Below are positions 54,493 to 63,889 of a stretch of 64,000 nucleotides of DNA, piece by piece; within the stretch, counting starts at the first letter, position 1; each line of letters opens with the position of its first letter. The DNA comes from Kiloniella sp. Lineage in GTDB: Bacteria; Pseudomonadota; Alphaproteobacteria; UBA7985. The DNA is taken from the NCBI GenBank assembly GCA_002690455.1, contig NZET01000028.1, forward strand, positions 1 to 64,000, given 5' to 3'. The notes under the pieces are model-generated. The model saw only the letters and a program-made list of their open reading frames with translations, made no database searches and was not told the origin of the DNA. The position numbers were made by a program, and so were the translations under genes.

Positions 54493-55437
54493 TCAAGCGT
54501 CCAACGCCTCAGAAAAAGCAGATGGCAGAGGTGCATCTAGCTTCAGAAGACCACCGTCAGGATGTTCAATTTCCAGCCGGGCCGCATGCAGATATAGCCG
54601 TCGCGGCGCCCGCCAGTTGGAAGACAGACTCTGCCCGTACTTACCATCCCCCAAGATTGCCCCACCTGCGTGTGCCAGATGAACCCGCAGCTGGTGCGTG
54701 CGACCTGTGCGAGGCTCCAGCGACAGCAACACCCGTCCGTCCGCCCCTCGGCGTTCAACATGAAACAGGGTTTCAGCTGTCTGAGCGTCCGCATGGCCTT
54801 CAGAATCGACGAAGACGCGCTCTTCACCACCCACTCGACCCTTGCGCAGCGGCGCATCGATGACGCCAGCTTCCAGCCCTTCTGGCCAGCCCGCTACCAG
54901 CGCGAAGTAGGTTTTGCGAGCCTCCCGTGCGGCAAACGCACGGGTCAGTGCCGCCGCTGCCGCACGACCCCGGCCGGTGACCAGCACGCCGGACGTATCC
55001 CGGTCCAACCGATGAACGAGCCGCGGAATCTCTCCACCCTCACCGGCAAACGCAGGCAAGGCGCCGTCGACATGTCGAGTGGTCCGACTTCCTCCCTGAA
55101 CGGCTAATCCCGCGGGCTTGTCAAAGGCCAGCACCGGGCCGTGATCCAGCAGGATGACCGAACGCAAGCTTTCGACCAATCGGGGATCAGCTGACGTTTG
55201 CGCGTCTGCAGCATCGCGGCTTACGATTGGATCACCGGCAGCCTGCGGGGGCAGGCGCAGCAGATCGCCAACCGCGACCCGCTCAGCGCCTTTGACCCGC
55301 TTGCCGTTGAGGCGTACCTGCCCGGTCCTGAACCACTTCTGGAGTGCGCCAAAACCGGTCTGAGGTGCCAGTGTCTTCACGAGACGATCGAGCCGCTGGC
55401 CAGCCTGATCCGCTTCAATGATGATTTCAACGGCCAA
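54493..55437 (-). CDS. RluC/RluD-like 23S rRNA pseudouridine synthase
   Basis: A 314-residue enzyme that converts uridine to pseudouridine in rRNA. It has an S4 domain (residues 8-65) and the catalytic core with Asp in RLDRDTSGVLVTGRG (RLDxxTSG motif). EPRTGRTHQLRVHLAH is motif III. The start is uncertain: both possible starts are TTG (55437 and 55473). I use 55437, where conservation begins; either overlaps the end of crcB. It resembles RluC more than RluA by S4 and length. Confidence 0.88.
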   Translation of the reverse strand: MAVEIIIEADQAGQRLDRLVKTLAPQTGFGALQKWFRTGQVRLNGKRVKGAERVAVGDLLRLPPQAAGDPIVSRDAADAQTSADPRLVESLRSVILLDHGPVLAFDKPAGLAVQGGSRTTRHVDGALPAFAGEGGEIPRLVHRLDRDTSGVLVTGRGRAAAAALTRAFAAREARKTYFALVAGWPEGLEAGVIDAPLRKGRVGGEERVFVDSEGHADAQTAETLFHVERRGADGRVLLSLEPRTGRTHQLRVHLAHAGGAILGDGKYGQSLSSNWRAPRRLYLHAARLEIEHPDGGLLKLDAPLPSAFSEALDA

Positions 55438-55822
55438 GGGAAGATCCCATCGCCTGCCCCAGTAGAAAACCAACCCAGCAGCCCACCAGCGTAATCAACA
55501 CTGTCCCCGAGACATAGATCATCGCCAACCCGACCCGGCCAGACCGCACGGCATCCACTGCCTCAAGAGCAAAGGTCGAAAAGGTCGTTAACGCGCCCAG
55601 CACCCCAACCAATAGAAACAACCGCAGCGGGCTGTCCCAATCAAAGGTACCCGCCGACTCCCCTCGGAACAGCGCAGCGAGAAACCCCAGCGCCAGCGAC
55701 CCACCTGCATTGGCTAAAAAGGTTGCAAGCGGAAATCCGCTGACGGTTCCGATTGACAGGAATAGGGCATAGCGCAAGCAGGCCCCAAGCGCACCGCCCA
55801 TCGCGACGGACAGCCAGATCAT
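55427..55822 (-). CDS. crcB: fluoride ion channel CrcB/Fluc
   Basis: This 131-residue four-helix protein exports fluoride. The family motif GGALGACLRY appears near the N-terminus; TFLANAGGSLALGFLAALF carries the conserved Asn of the pore; TTFSTFALEA holds the phenylalanine box. Four predicted membrane helices match the dual-topology dimer. Its ATG overlaps the rarA stop (ATGA). No fluoride riboswitch is expected because it is coupled to rarA. Confidence 0.94.
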   Translation of the reverse strand: MIWLSVAMGGALGACLRYALFLSIGTVSGFPLATFLANAGGSLALGFLAALFRGESAGTFDWDSPLRLFLLVGVLGALTTFSTFALEAVDAVRSGRVGLAMIYVSGTVLITLVGCWVGFLLGQAMGSSLGR

Positions 55823-57153
55823 GATGAAGCCTCCCCTTCGGTCCCGTCTTCGGTCTGAGTACGGCGCTCACGCAGACGCGCCCAGTATTCCAGTCGCTTG
55901 CGGATATCACGCTCAAAGCCGCGTTCCACGGGACGATAAAACTGTTCCCGATTCATGCCCTCAGGGAAATAGTCCTGCCCCGAAAAGCCGTCTTCGGCGT
56001 CGTGATCGTAGCTGTAGTCTGCACCGTAGCCCAAGGTCTTCATCATCGCAGTCGGGGCGTTGAGAATGGTTTTCGGGGGGGGAAGGGATCCGGTGTCGCG
56101 CGCGGCGGCCAGTCCGGCCTTGTGCGCGACATAGGCGGCGTTGGATTTTGGCGCGGTCGCCAGATACAGCACGGAATTGGCCAGCGCCAAATCACCCTCT
56201 GGGCTGCCGAGACGCTCGTAGACCTGCCAAGCATTGAGGGTGTGAGCCATGGCCTGCGGATCGGCAAGGCCAATGTCTTCAACGGCGAAGCGGGCCAGCC
56301 TTCGGGCGATATAGTTGGGGTCTTCCCCACCAGCGAGCATCCGCTCAAACCAGTAGAGCGCAGCATCCGCATCGGAGCCGCGCAAGGATTTGTGAAGCGC
56401 GGAAATAAGATTGTAGTGGCTATCTTGTCCCTTGTCATAAACCGGTCGCCTGCGCTGGACGACCTTGAGTAATCCGGCTTCATCGAGCCTAGTCCCCGGA
56501 CTGGTCGAGGCCCAGATCTGCTCGGCCAGATTGAGCAAATAGCGCCCATCTCCGTCGGCCAGCGCACACAGCGTCGCCCGCGCTTCGGGCTCCACGGGCA
56601 GGGTTCGATCTTCGCTGGTTTCCGCCCGGATCAGCAGTTCATCGAGGTCTGACGCCTCTAGCCGCTCCAACACCAGTACCTGACAGCGTGAGAGCAACGC
56701 GGCGTTCAGCTCGAACGATGGATTTTCAGTGGTGGCGCCGAGCAGAATGATGGTGCCGTCTTCCACCACAGGCAAAAAGCTGTCCTGTTGAGATTTGTTA
56801 AATCGATGGATCTCGTCGACGAACAGCAAGGTCTGCCGACCGTCCCGCCGCCGCGCCCGCGCACCCTCAAAGACCTTCTTCAGGTCTGCCACACCGGCAA
56901 AAATTGCTGAAATCTGCTCGAAGTGGAACGCGCCGATCTCCGCCATCAGTCGCGCCAGAGTTGTCTTTCCACAGCCCGGAGGGCCCCAAAGAATTGAAGA
57001 TACCAGTCGATCCTGTTCCACCATACGGCGCAAAGGCGCGTCAGGCGCAAGCAACCCACGCTGGCCCACCACGTCGTCGAAACGAGTCGGGCGCAGGCGG
57101 TCGGCAAGCGGTCGCTGATCCGGGATGCCGTGGCTGAAAAGGCTTTGGGTCAT
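55819..57153 (-). CDS. rarA: replication-associated recombination protein A (MgsA/RarA)
   Basis: RarA (444 residues, AAA+ clamp-loader-like) acts at stalled replication forks. The Walker A is WGPPGCGKTTLARL, Walker B is LFVDEIHRFNKSQQD and sensor 1 is GATTENPSFELN. The C-terminus has the tetramerisation domain with PPKTILNAPTAMMKTLGYG. The N-terminal PLADRLRPTRFDDVVGQ is typical. It overlaps the upstream small membrane protein gene by four bases and crcB by four. Confidence 0.95.
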   Translation of the reverse strand: MTQSLFSHGIPDQRPLADRLRPTRFDDVVGQRGLLAPDAPLRRMVEQDRLVSSILWGPPGCGKTTLARLMAEIGAFHFEQISAIFAGVADLKKVFEGARARRRDGRQTLLFVDEIHRFNKSQQDSFLPVVEDGTIILLGATTENPSFELNAALLSRCQVLVLERLEASDLDELLIRAETSEDRTLPVEPEARATLCALADGDGRYLLNLAEQIWASTSPGTRLDEAGLLKVVQRRRPVYDKGQDSHYNLISALHKSLRGSDADAALYWFERMLAGGEDPNYIARRLARFAVEDIGLADPQAMAHTLNAWQVYERLGSPEGDLALANSVLYLATAPKSNAAYVAHKAGLAAARDTGSLPPPKTILNAPTAMMKTLGYGADYSYDHDAEDGFSGQDYFPEGMNREQFYRPVERGFERDIRKRLEYWARLRERRTQTEDGTEGEASS

Positions 57154-57464
57154 GCCATGGCTTTGCGCAGTCTCGGTAGATTAAGCAAGAGCCAAAGGCC
57201 GAAAACGGGGCTGCCGATGAAATTGATGGCAACGATCCAGGGCAGCGCGGTCCACTTCCGTGGGCTGAAGACAAACATCACCACGCTCATTAGCCAGAAC
57301 GAGATGTAAAGGTCCGCGAGGGTCACTTGATTCCATGCTTCGCTGGCAAGGTCAGCGAGGAAGCTGTCGAGATTGCCTGCGGCAAACCCATAGCCAACGA
57401 TACCGAGCATCACGACTGAGAGCACCAGGACGATCAGGCGGGCGGGGTCTTGAAAGAGAGTCAT
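57150..57464 (-). CDS. small hypothetical membrane protein
   Basis: This 104-residue protein has three predicted membrane helices (PARLIVLVLSVVMLGIVGY, ISFWLMSVVMFVFS, WIVAINFIGSPVFGLWLLL) with a basic tail (PRLRKAMA). I do not recognise a family with confidence. Its stop overlaps rarA by four bases, so it heads that operon. The 234 bases to the Do protease start contain the divergent promoters. Confidence 0.6.
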   Translation of the reverse strand: MTLFQDPARLIVLVLSVVMLGIVGYGFAAGNLDSFLADLASEAWNQVTLADLYISFWLMSVVMFVFSPRKWTALPWIVAINFIGSPVFGLWLLLNLPRLRKAMA

Positions 57465-57698
57465 GGCCAGTTTTCCCTATTTATCAGTGTTTCCTGAAAC
57501 TTGGCGAAAAAGGGGAATAGGGAAAGGGCGAGACGGCTTCAGATGTGTCAAATCGCGTATTTCTGAACAAACCGCGCCAATTCTGCCATATTTCAACCTT
57601 TCCAGCGTGCGACCCCGGTGCCAAATCACTCAGGGAAGCGGGTCTTGGTCTTGATGCTGACCCCAGCCTTGTCGCCAAATATCCCAAAGGAGATTGCT

Positions 57699-59144
57699 TT
57701 GAAACTCAGGCTCGTTGTTGCCACCCTGATCACCGCTCTGGGTCTGGTGACGCTTCAGCCCGCTGCGCTAGCTCAGACCAGCCAACAGTCAGCGGGCTCG
57801 GTGGCTGCGGGGCGGACCGTCCCGGATTCGGCCGTACAGATCCAGTTGTCTTTTGCACCGCTGGTCAGGGCGACCGCCCCTGCGGTGGTTAATATCTTCA
57901 CCCGTGCTGAAATCGCGCGGTCCCCCATGGCTCTGTTCGGTGATGAGTTCTTTAACGCGCCATTTGGTGGCGGTCAGACTGAAAAGATCGAGACCGCCTT
58001 AGGCTCGGGTGTGATCCTGTCAAGCGAGGGACTGGTGGTAACCAACTACCACGTGATCCGCGACGGTACGGAGGTCGAAGTCGAACTGACCGATGGCCGG
58101 GAATTTAACGCGGAAGTTCTGTTCACTGACAGCGCGGCTGATCTGGCCTTGCTGCAGGTTGATCCCGGTGATGGTAGCTTGCCCTTCCTGCGCTTCGGCG
58201 ATTCTGACAGTGTTGAGATCGGCGATCTAGTGCTGGCAATCGGCAACCCCTTCGGCGTCGGTCAGACAACAACCATGGGCATCGTTTCAGCGCTGGCCCG
58301 GACGGGAACCGGCGTCACTGAGGTCGGCAGCTTCATTCAAACCGACGCGGCGATCAATCCGGGGAATTCGGGCGGTGCGCTGATCGACATGAACGGCGAC
58401 GTAATCGGCATCAATACTGCGATTTTCAGCGGTAGCGGCACCTCTGCCGGCGTGGGGTTTGCGATCCCGGCCAACTTCGTTGCCAATACCGTCCGCGCGC
58501 TGGAAGAGGGCGGCGGCACGGTAATTCGCCCGTGGCTTGGGGTGACGGGGGAAACCGTGACCGAACGCATGGCCCGCGTGCTCAAGCTCGATGACCAGGG
58601 CGGCTTTCTGATCGATGATGTTTACGAACCCTCACCCGCTTTCTCTGCCGGATTGCAGACCGGGGACGTCATCCTCGGGCTGGACGGTGAGACAATCAAC
58701 AATTTCGATGAAATGCGCTACGCGATTGCCGCCAGCCGGGTGGGTGAAGTCATGAAAACCCGAATCCTGCGCGATGGTGCTGTGCGGGAAGTGACGCTGC
58801 AGCTCGACGCCCCGCCGGAAGTCCCCCCGCGCAATCCGACCTTGCTCGCGGAGCCCAGCCCGCTGGAAGGCGCGACAGTCGTCAACCTCTCTCCAGCCGC
58901 AGCACAAGACCTCGACATGCCTGGAAACTGGACCGGTGTGGTCATCTCCGAAGCACCGAGAGGCTCGACCGCGAGCCGTCAGGGCTTTGCTGTCGGTGAC
59001 ATCATCCGCACGGTCAATCGCGTTAGCGTCGAGACGGTCGAAGACATCGAGGATGTCCTCGCCTCGGCGAATTCACCGCGCTGGTCGTTCACGATTGAAC
59101 GAGGTGGGCGGGCGATTACAATTCGCATCGTTTTCCGGTCATGA
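57699..59144 (+). CDS. Do family serine endoprotease, DegQ-like
   Basis: A second HtrA-family periplasmic protease (481 residues). I use the TTG at 57699, since AAAGGAG ends five bases upstream and the next residues form a clean signal peptide (LRLVVATLITALGLVTL...ALAQ). A longer frame to 57618 lacks support. The triad is His in VVTNYHVIRDG, Asp in AADLALLQV and Ser in INPGNSGGALID. Two PDZ domains follow, the second shorter. It differs strongly from the 41-kb protease, so it is probably a separate paralogue. It overlaps pdxA by four bases. Confidence 0.92.
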   Translation: MKLRLVVATLITALGLVTLQPAALAQTSQQSAGSVAAGRTVPDSAVQIQLSFAPLVRATAPAVVNIFTRAEIARSPMALFGDEFFNAPFGGGQTEKIETALGSGVILSSEGLVVTNYHVIRDGTEVEVELTDGREFNAEVLFTDSAADLALLQVDPGDGSLPFLRFGDSDSVEIGDLVLAIGNPFGVGQTTTMGIVSALARTGTGVTEVGSFIQTDAAINPGNSGGALIDMNGDVIGINTAIFSGSGTSAGVGFAIPANFVANTVRALEEGGGTVIRPWLGVTGETVTERMARVLKLDDQGGFLIDDVYEPSPAFSAGLQTGDVILGLDGETINNFDEMRYAIAASRVGEVMKTRILRDGAVREVTLQLDAPPEVPPRNPTLLAEPSPLEGATVVNLSPAAAQDLDMPGNWTGVVISEAPRGSTASRQGFAVGDIIRTVNRVSVETVEDIEDVLASANSPRWSFTIERGGRAITIRIVFRS

Positions 59145-60124
59145 CGCAGCCGCTGGGCCTAACCCTCGGCGACCCGGCCGGCATAGGCCCGGAGATCTGC
59201 GCCCGACTGCTGGCGCGGACGGATCTACCGGAACGTCCGCTGGTACTGGGCGACCCACTGGTTCTGGCCCGGGCGGCTGAACAGGCTGGTCTGAGCCTCC
59301 GGATCGACACGCTGGAAACGCCAGCGCAAGCCCCCGAACCCGGTTCCGTCGGCGTGATCGCTGCGGGACCGGAGGCGGCGGCTGTTGCGATCGGACAGGT
59401 CTCCCGCCGCGCCGGCGAAGCCGCCTATGCCGCTATCCACTGCGGGATCGACCTGTGCTTGTCGGGCTGGCTCTCAGGTCTGGTGACAGCCCCGATCCAC
59501 AAGGAGGCCTTCGCCGCCGCACAAGTTCCCTACCTCGGCCACACCGAAATGCTGGCCGACCTCAGCGGCGAAAGCGACGTAGCCATGATGCTGGCCAACC
59601 GCGACATTCGTACCGTGCTGACGTCGATCCACGTGCCTTTGAGTCGAGCGGTCGAGATGGTGACACGCGAAGCGGTGCTGCGCACCATCCGCCATGCGCA
59701 TCGGGGCGCACGAGCGCTGGGCGTTGCAACGCCGCGGGTTGCGGTTGCGGGCCTCAACCCGCACGCTGGCGAAGGTGGGCTGTTCGGCGATGAAGATGCC
59801 CGCGAAATTGCCCCGGCGATTGACGCCGCGCGGCGTGAAGGCATCGACGCCAGTGGCCCCTGGCCCGGTGATACGGTGTTCATGGCTGCACGGACGGGTG
59901 AGTTCGACATTGTCGTCGCCCAGTACCATGATCAGGGACTAATCCCGGTGAAATATCTCGGATTGGCGGACGGGGTGAACGTAACCCTTGGCCTGCCGTT
60001 CATTCGGACATCACCCGATCACGGCACAGCCTTTAACATCGCAGGCAAGGGAATGGCGGACCCGGCAAGCCTGCTCGCAGCCTTTCGGATGGCTCTTCAG
60101 CTGCGAGATCAGGGCGTGGATTGA
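59141..60124 (+). CDS. pdxA: 4-hydroxythreonine-4-phosphate dehydrogenase
   Basis: PdxA oxidises 4-phosphohydroxy-threonine in the DXP-dependent pyridoxal phosphate pathway. The 327-residue enzyme has GDPAGIGPEI at the start, TAPIHKEAF, GHTEMLADLSGE (metal His) and VAQYHDQGLIPVKYLG (metal His). The start overlaps the DegQ-like stop by four bases. SurA and KsgA, its usual companions, are not here. It is convergent with the EamA transporter, 12 bases apart. Confidence 0.96.
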   Translation: MTQPLGLTLGDPAGIGPEICARLLARTDLPERPLVLGDPLVLARAAEQAGLSLRIDTLETPAQAPEPGSVGVIAAGPEAAAVAIGQVSRRAGEAAYAAIHCGIDLCLSGWLSGLVTAPIHKEAFAAAQVPYLGHTEMLADLSGESDVAMMLANRDIRTVLTSIHVPLSRAVEMVTREAVLRTIRHAHRGARALGVATPRVAVAGLNPHAGEGGLFGDEDAREIAPAIDAARREGIDASGPWPGDTVFMAARTGEFDIVVAQYHDQGLIPVKYLGLADGVNVTLGLPFIRTSPDHGTAFNIAGKGMADPASLLAAFRMALQLRDQGVD

Positions 60125-60136
60125 ATGGCGCTGCGT

Positions 60137-61060
60137 CTAGGGCCGCGGTTTAGAAGGCGGCACCGGTTTTTGCCGCGCAGCCGTCATCACCACGACAAGG
60201 ACCGCCAGCGTGACCACCGCACCCCCGGCGATTTCGTGCCCCTCGGGCCGCTGTCCCAAAAGCCCCCAAATCCAAAGCGAGCCGATTACGGTTTCAAGCA
60301 GGAATACAAGGCTGGTTTCGGCCGAAGAAATGAACCTTGGTGCCAGCGTGATCAGGATAAAGCTGAAACCAGAGACGAAAATTATCAAAAACCAGAATTC
60401 CCAGAAAATGCCGCTGGGCACTGTAAGCGACGGCGCGATGAAGGGCATAATTGCCATGGCCATGACCCCGGCAAGGGCATTAGAGGGCCAGATGTTGGGC
60501 TGCTTGAGCTTTCGGGCCAGCGTGAAGCCCAAGCCCAGCAGGGTCGGGACAAAGATCAGGGCCAGTATGCTCAAAGGTCCGGGCAGGTTCGGTTGTTCGC
60601 CCGCGCGCAGCTGGGCAATGGTGCCAGCGCTGTGCATCTCTCCGCCCACAACGACAGCCATTCCAAGGAATGAAAGACCGATGGCAATCCAGACTGACGG
60701 TCGGGGCGGCTCGCGGAGCAGAATGATTGAAAACACCGCACCCGATACCGGGCCTAGCGCCACGAAAATCAGTAGGATGATAGGATTGAGCGTCACCGCC
60801 GAGTAGACAAACGAACAGGTGGAGATGAAAAAAAACAGGGCAATCAGCAGACCCAGCACCCCGGACTCAGTGAAGTAGGACCATAGTCTTCCCCGGTACC
60901 AGAGCACAGACAACGAGGCCGAAACCACAAAAATTCCAAAACCGCGCCAGAACAGCAGCGCAGCCGGATCCATACCCACTTTGCGAATCAATGCAGAGTC
61001 TGGCGAGATGATTGATACGCCAAGCACGGCAAAGCCGTAGCCGAGGAAGCGGGGATTCAT
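60137..61060 (-). CDS. EamA/DMT family transporter
   Basis: The 307-residue protein has ten predicted membrane helices in two EamA repeats. Its second repeat starts near PNIWPSNALAGVMAMAI. The segment SSAETSLVFLLETVIGSLWI in the second repeat is typical of EamA. The substrate is unknown; metabolite or drug export is common. It is divergent from the BMP-type ABC operon, 220 bases apart. Confidence 0.87.
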   Translation of the reverse strand: MNPRFLGYGFAVLGVSIISPDSALIRKVGMDPAALLFWRGFGIFVVSASLSVLWYRGRLWSYFTESGVLGLLIALFFFISTCSFVYSAVTLNPIILLIFVALGPVSGAVFSIILLREPPRPSVWIAIGLSFLGMAVVVGGEMHSAGTIAQLRAGEQPNLPGPLSILALIFVPTLLGLGFTLARKLKQPNIWPSNALAGVMAMAIMPFIAPSLTVPSGIFWEFWFLIIFVSGFSFILITLAPRFISSAETSLVFLLETVIGSLWIWGLLGQRPEGHEIAGGAVVTLAVLVVVMTAARQKPVPPSKPRP

Positions 61061-61280
61061 ACTACTCCTCAGGGTCTATCTCGAAGCGCGGAAAAAAGCG
61101 CCGGACAGATCCGTAACCCGAGACGTGTATTCGATTTTCTGACATTGTGATATCCCCTTTCTTCGTCCGCACGGACGGGGGGAAACCCCCAATAAATCCA
61201 CAGGCAGGCACTCGCATATTGATAATTGCTGGGCTATAGCCTCGGACATACTCAGTTGTCAGAAAAGGCGAAGCTCAGGA

Positions 61281-62795
61281 ATGAAGGGTCTTCTTTCGCT
61301 CGAGCAGATAACCAAGGCCTACCCCGGCGTCCTGGCTAATGACGCCGTGGACTTTGACGTAAAGCCAGGTGAGATCCATGCCCTGTTGGGTGAAAATGGC
61401 GCCGGAAAATCCACGCTAATGAAGGTACTTTCCGGACAAACGAAGCCCGACGCTGGCCGTATCGTGTGGAAAGATCAAGAAACTGCTATCGCGTCGCCGC
61501 AAGCTTCTAAAGCGCTGGGCATTGGTATGGTGCACCAACACTTCGCGGTCTTTGATGGCATGTCGGTGGGCGAGAACGTCGCCCTGGGCCTGGGCCGGGA
61601 TTTCGATGCGAGCCAGCGTGACAGCATCCGCGAGACCTCCGAAAAGTATGGTCTACCGCTCAACCCAGATGCCCTGGTGTTCACGCTGTCTGCCGGCGAA
61701 AAGCAACGGATCGAGATTGTCCGCGCGCTCCTGGGCGAGCCACAGCTACTGATCCTTGATGAGCCCACCTCGGTGCTGACCCCGCGGGAAGCCGAAGCCC
61801 TGTTTGCGACCTTGCGCCTGCTGCGCGACGAAGGCCGCGGCCTGGTGTTCATTTCGCACAAGTTGAATGAGGTCCGGGCACTATGTAACCGCGCGACGAT
61901 CCTGCGTGGGGGCAAAGTTGTTGCAACCTGTGTGCCAGCAGAGAAATCGGCTGAAGAAATCGCTGAAATGATGATCGGCACTCGTCCTGTGCCGACACGG
62001 AAAGCGGCGAAGAGGATTGGCGCGCTGGCACTTTCGGTTGACGGGCTGACCAACGACGAGGTCAGCATCCCGTCCCTGCAGGTCTCCGCTGGAGAGATCG
62101 TCGGAGTGGCCGGGGTTGCCGGAAACGGACAAGAAGCGCTCTATGCTCTTCTCTCCGGCGAGACGCTGGCGGCCGAAGCAAGCAGCATTAGCCTGCACGG
62201 CCAGACTATAGGCCGTAGGGGGCCAGGGGAGCGGCGCGTGATGGGCGCAGCCTTTGTGCCGGAAGAGCGCCTTGGGCACGCGGCAGTTCCGGACTTCAGC
62301 CTGATTGACAACACCTTGCTCACCAACATCCAGACCGAAGGCTTTCAGAGACGGGGCCTGTTGGACTGGACCAGAACCCGCGAACACAGCGAAGAAATCT
62401 GTGCAGGCTACGACGTACGCCACGCCGGGGTGACCGGACGGGCCAGCAGCCTGTCTGGTGGCAATCTGCAGAAGTTCATCGTCGGCCGTGAACTGATCAA
62501 AAGTCCCAGTGTCCTAGTGGTCAATCAGCCGACGTGGGGCGTAGATATGGGTTCAGCGACCAACATCCGCGATCGCCTGAAGGCACTGGCTGAAGCCGGT
62601 TCGGCGGTGCTGGTGATCTCTCAGGATCTGGACGAGCTCTTCGAGCTCGCCGACCGGCTGTGCGTTCTCAATCACGGCGTGCTGTCCCCGACCCGGCCGA
62701 CAGCTGATTGGACGGCGGAGACGCTGGGCGTGGCCATGGCCGGCGATGCAGACCGTTCGGCCGCCGCAACCCTAGTCGAGGAGCGTGCCACATGA
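61281..62795 (+). CDS. BMP-type ABC transporter ATP-binding protein
   Basis: A 504-residue protein with two ABC domains, like the YufO/RbsA group serving nucleoside or sugar importers. Domain 1 has Walker A GENGAGKSTLMK and signature LSAGEKQR, with ILDEPTSVL. Domain 2 is degenerate: GVAGNGQEALYALLSGE lacks the GK of Walker A and QPTWGVDMGSA replaces the canonical Walker B, a pattern known in this subfamily. It overlaps the permease gene by four bases. The substrate-binding protein (BMP) is not in view. Confidence 0.92.
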   Translation: MKGLLSLEQITKAYPGVLANDAVDFDVKPGEIHALLGENGAGKSTLMKVLSGQTKPDAGRIVWKDQETAIASPQASKALGIGMVHQHFAVFDGMSVGENVALGLGRDFDASQRDSIRETSEKYGLPLNPDALVFTLSAGEKQRIEIVRALLGEPQLLILDEPTSVLTPREAEALFATLRLLRDEGRGLVFISHKLNEVRALCNRATILRGGKVVATCVPAEKSAEEIAEMMIGTRPVPTRKAAKRIGALALSVDGLTNDEVSIPSLQVSAGEIVGVAGVAGNGQEALYALLSGETLAAEASSISLHGQTIGRRGPGERRVMGAAFVPEERLGHAAVPDFSLIDNTLLTNIQTEGFQRRGLLDWTRTREHSEEICAGYDVRHAGVTGRASSLSGGNLQKFIVGRELIKSPSVLVVNQPTWGVDMGSATNIRDRLKALAEAGSAVLVISQDLDELFELADRLCVLNHGVLSPTRPTADWTAETLGVAMAGDADRSAAATLVEERAT

Positions 62796-63889
62796 TCCGT
62801 CTCGTCCCCCGGTCGCACTTCGGCGTGTGGTCTACCGTATTTCCGCTACTGATCGCGCTGGGGCTGACCGTGGTTGTGGGTTTCGTCGTATTGCTTGCTA
62901 TGTCGGAACAGCCACTCTCGGATATCTGGACGCTGCTGACCTATCCCTGGCAAGCACGGACAGCATCGGTGCAGTGGGGCTTCGTGCTGCAGAAGACATC
63001 TTACCTCGCTGTGATCGCCGTTGGGCTATCGATCGGCTTCCGCGCCAACGTATGGAACATTGGCGCCGAAGGGCAATTTGCCTTCGGCTCGATTGCAGCC
63101 TTTGCCGGTTACCTGTTATGCGGGATGCCGGATACGGTCTGGTTTTTGCCGGTTATGCTCGCATTTGGCGTTGCAGGCGGTGTGCTGTGGGCACTGATCC
63201 CCGCGGCGCTTCGAGTCATTGCCAACACCAACGAGTTGCTGACCTCGCTCATGCTGGTTTACGTCGCGGCCAACGTACTCAACTACGTCACCACAGGCCC
63301 GTGGAAGGGCGACCCCAAGGCTGGTCAGGCTGAAAGCGACCCGATCCACCAGAGCCTGCAGATTGTTTCCATTATTGAGCGTACAGACCTGCACTGGGGC
63401 GTGGTGATCAGCGGTGGTGCCATTGTCGCATTGGCCCTCGTGGTGCTGTTCACCATCTTCGGCTACAGCCTGCGCGTGGCGCAAAACACCCCGCGCGCGC
63501 AGCGATTTGCCGGCTTCTCACCGAATATGACAATCTGGCTGTCATTTATCATCTCTGGAGCTATGGCAGGCCTTGCCGGTGCGATTTACCTCAGCGCAGA
63601 AACCGGTAAGCTGATCCAGTCAGAGAACTACCTCAATGGCCTCGGCTTTACTGCAATCGTGATCGCCTTCCTCGGTCGACTACATCCATTTGGGATCGTG
63701 GCCGCTGCTTTCCTGATCTCCTACGTCAACGTCGGTGCAACCTACGTTCAGTCGGCCAGCGGTGTCGACGATGCTGTTGCTGATCTGGTGCAGGTAACGG
63801 CCCTGTTCGCCGTACTCGGGACAGCCTTCCTGAGCCGCTATAGGGTTGTTTTCGGCGCACAGGCTATTCTTGGCGAAAGGACCGCTTAA
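62792..63889 (+). CDS. BMP-type ABC transporter permease
   Basis: A 365-residue membrane protein of the BPD_transp_2 family. It starts MIRLVPRSHFGVW from the ATG at 62792, which overlaps the ATP-binding gene stop; a longer frame to 62708 is not used. About ten helices are present with VGLSIGFRANVWNIGAEGQFAFG and GFTAIVIAFLGRLHPFGIV, which are typical. The next permease gene overlaps by one base, as in YufP-YufQ pairs. Confidence 0.92.
   Translation: MIRLVPRSHFGVWSTVFPLLIALGLTVVVGFVVLLAMSEQPLSDIWTLLTYPWQARTASVQWGFVLQKTSYLAVIAVGLSIGFRANVWNIGAEGQFAFGSIAAFAGYLLCGMPDTVWFLPVMLAFGVAGGVLWALIPAALRVIANTNELLTSLMLVYVAANVLNYVTTGPWKGDPKAGQAESDPIHQSLQIVSIIERTDLHWGVVISGGAIVALALVVLFTIFGYSLRVAQNTPRAQRFAGFSPNMTIWLSFIISGAMAGLAGAIYLSAETGKLIQSENYLNGLGFTAIVIAFLGRLHPFGIVAAAFLISYVNVGATYVQSASGVDDAVADLVQVTALFAVLGTAFLSRYRVVFGAQAILGERTA

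Noticed and set aside
61150-61280. A riboswitch upstream of the ABC transporter
   Set aside because: CGTCCG/CGGACG and GGGGG/CCCCC hairpins are present, but I cannot match them to guanidine, purine or preQ1 classes.
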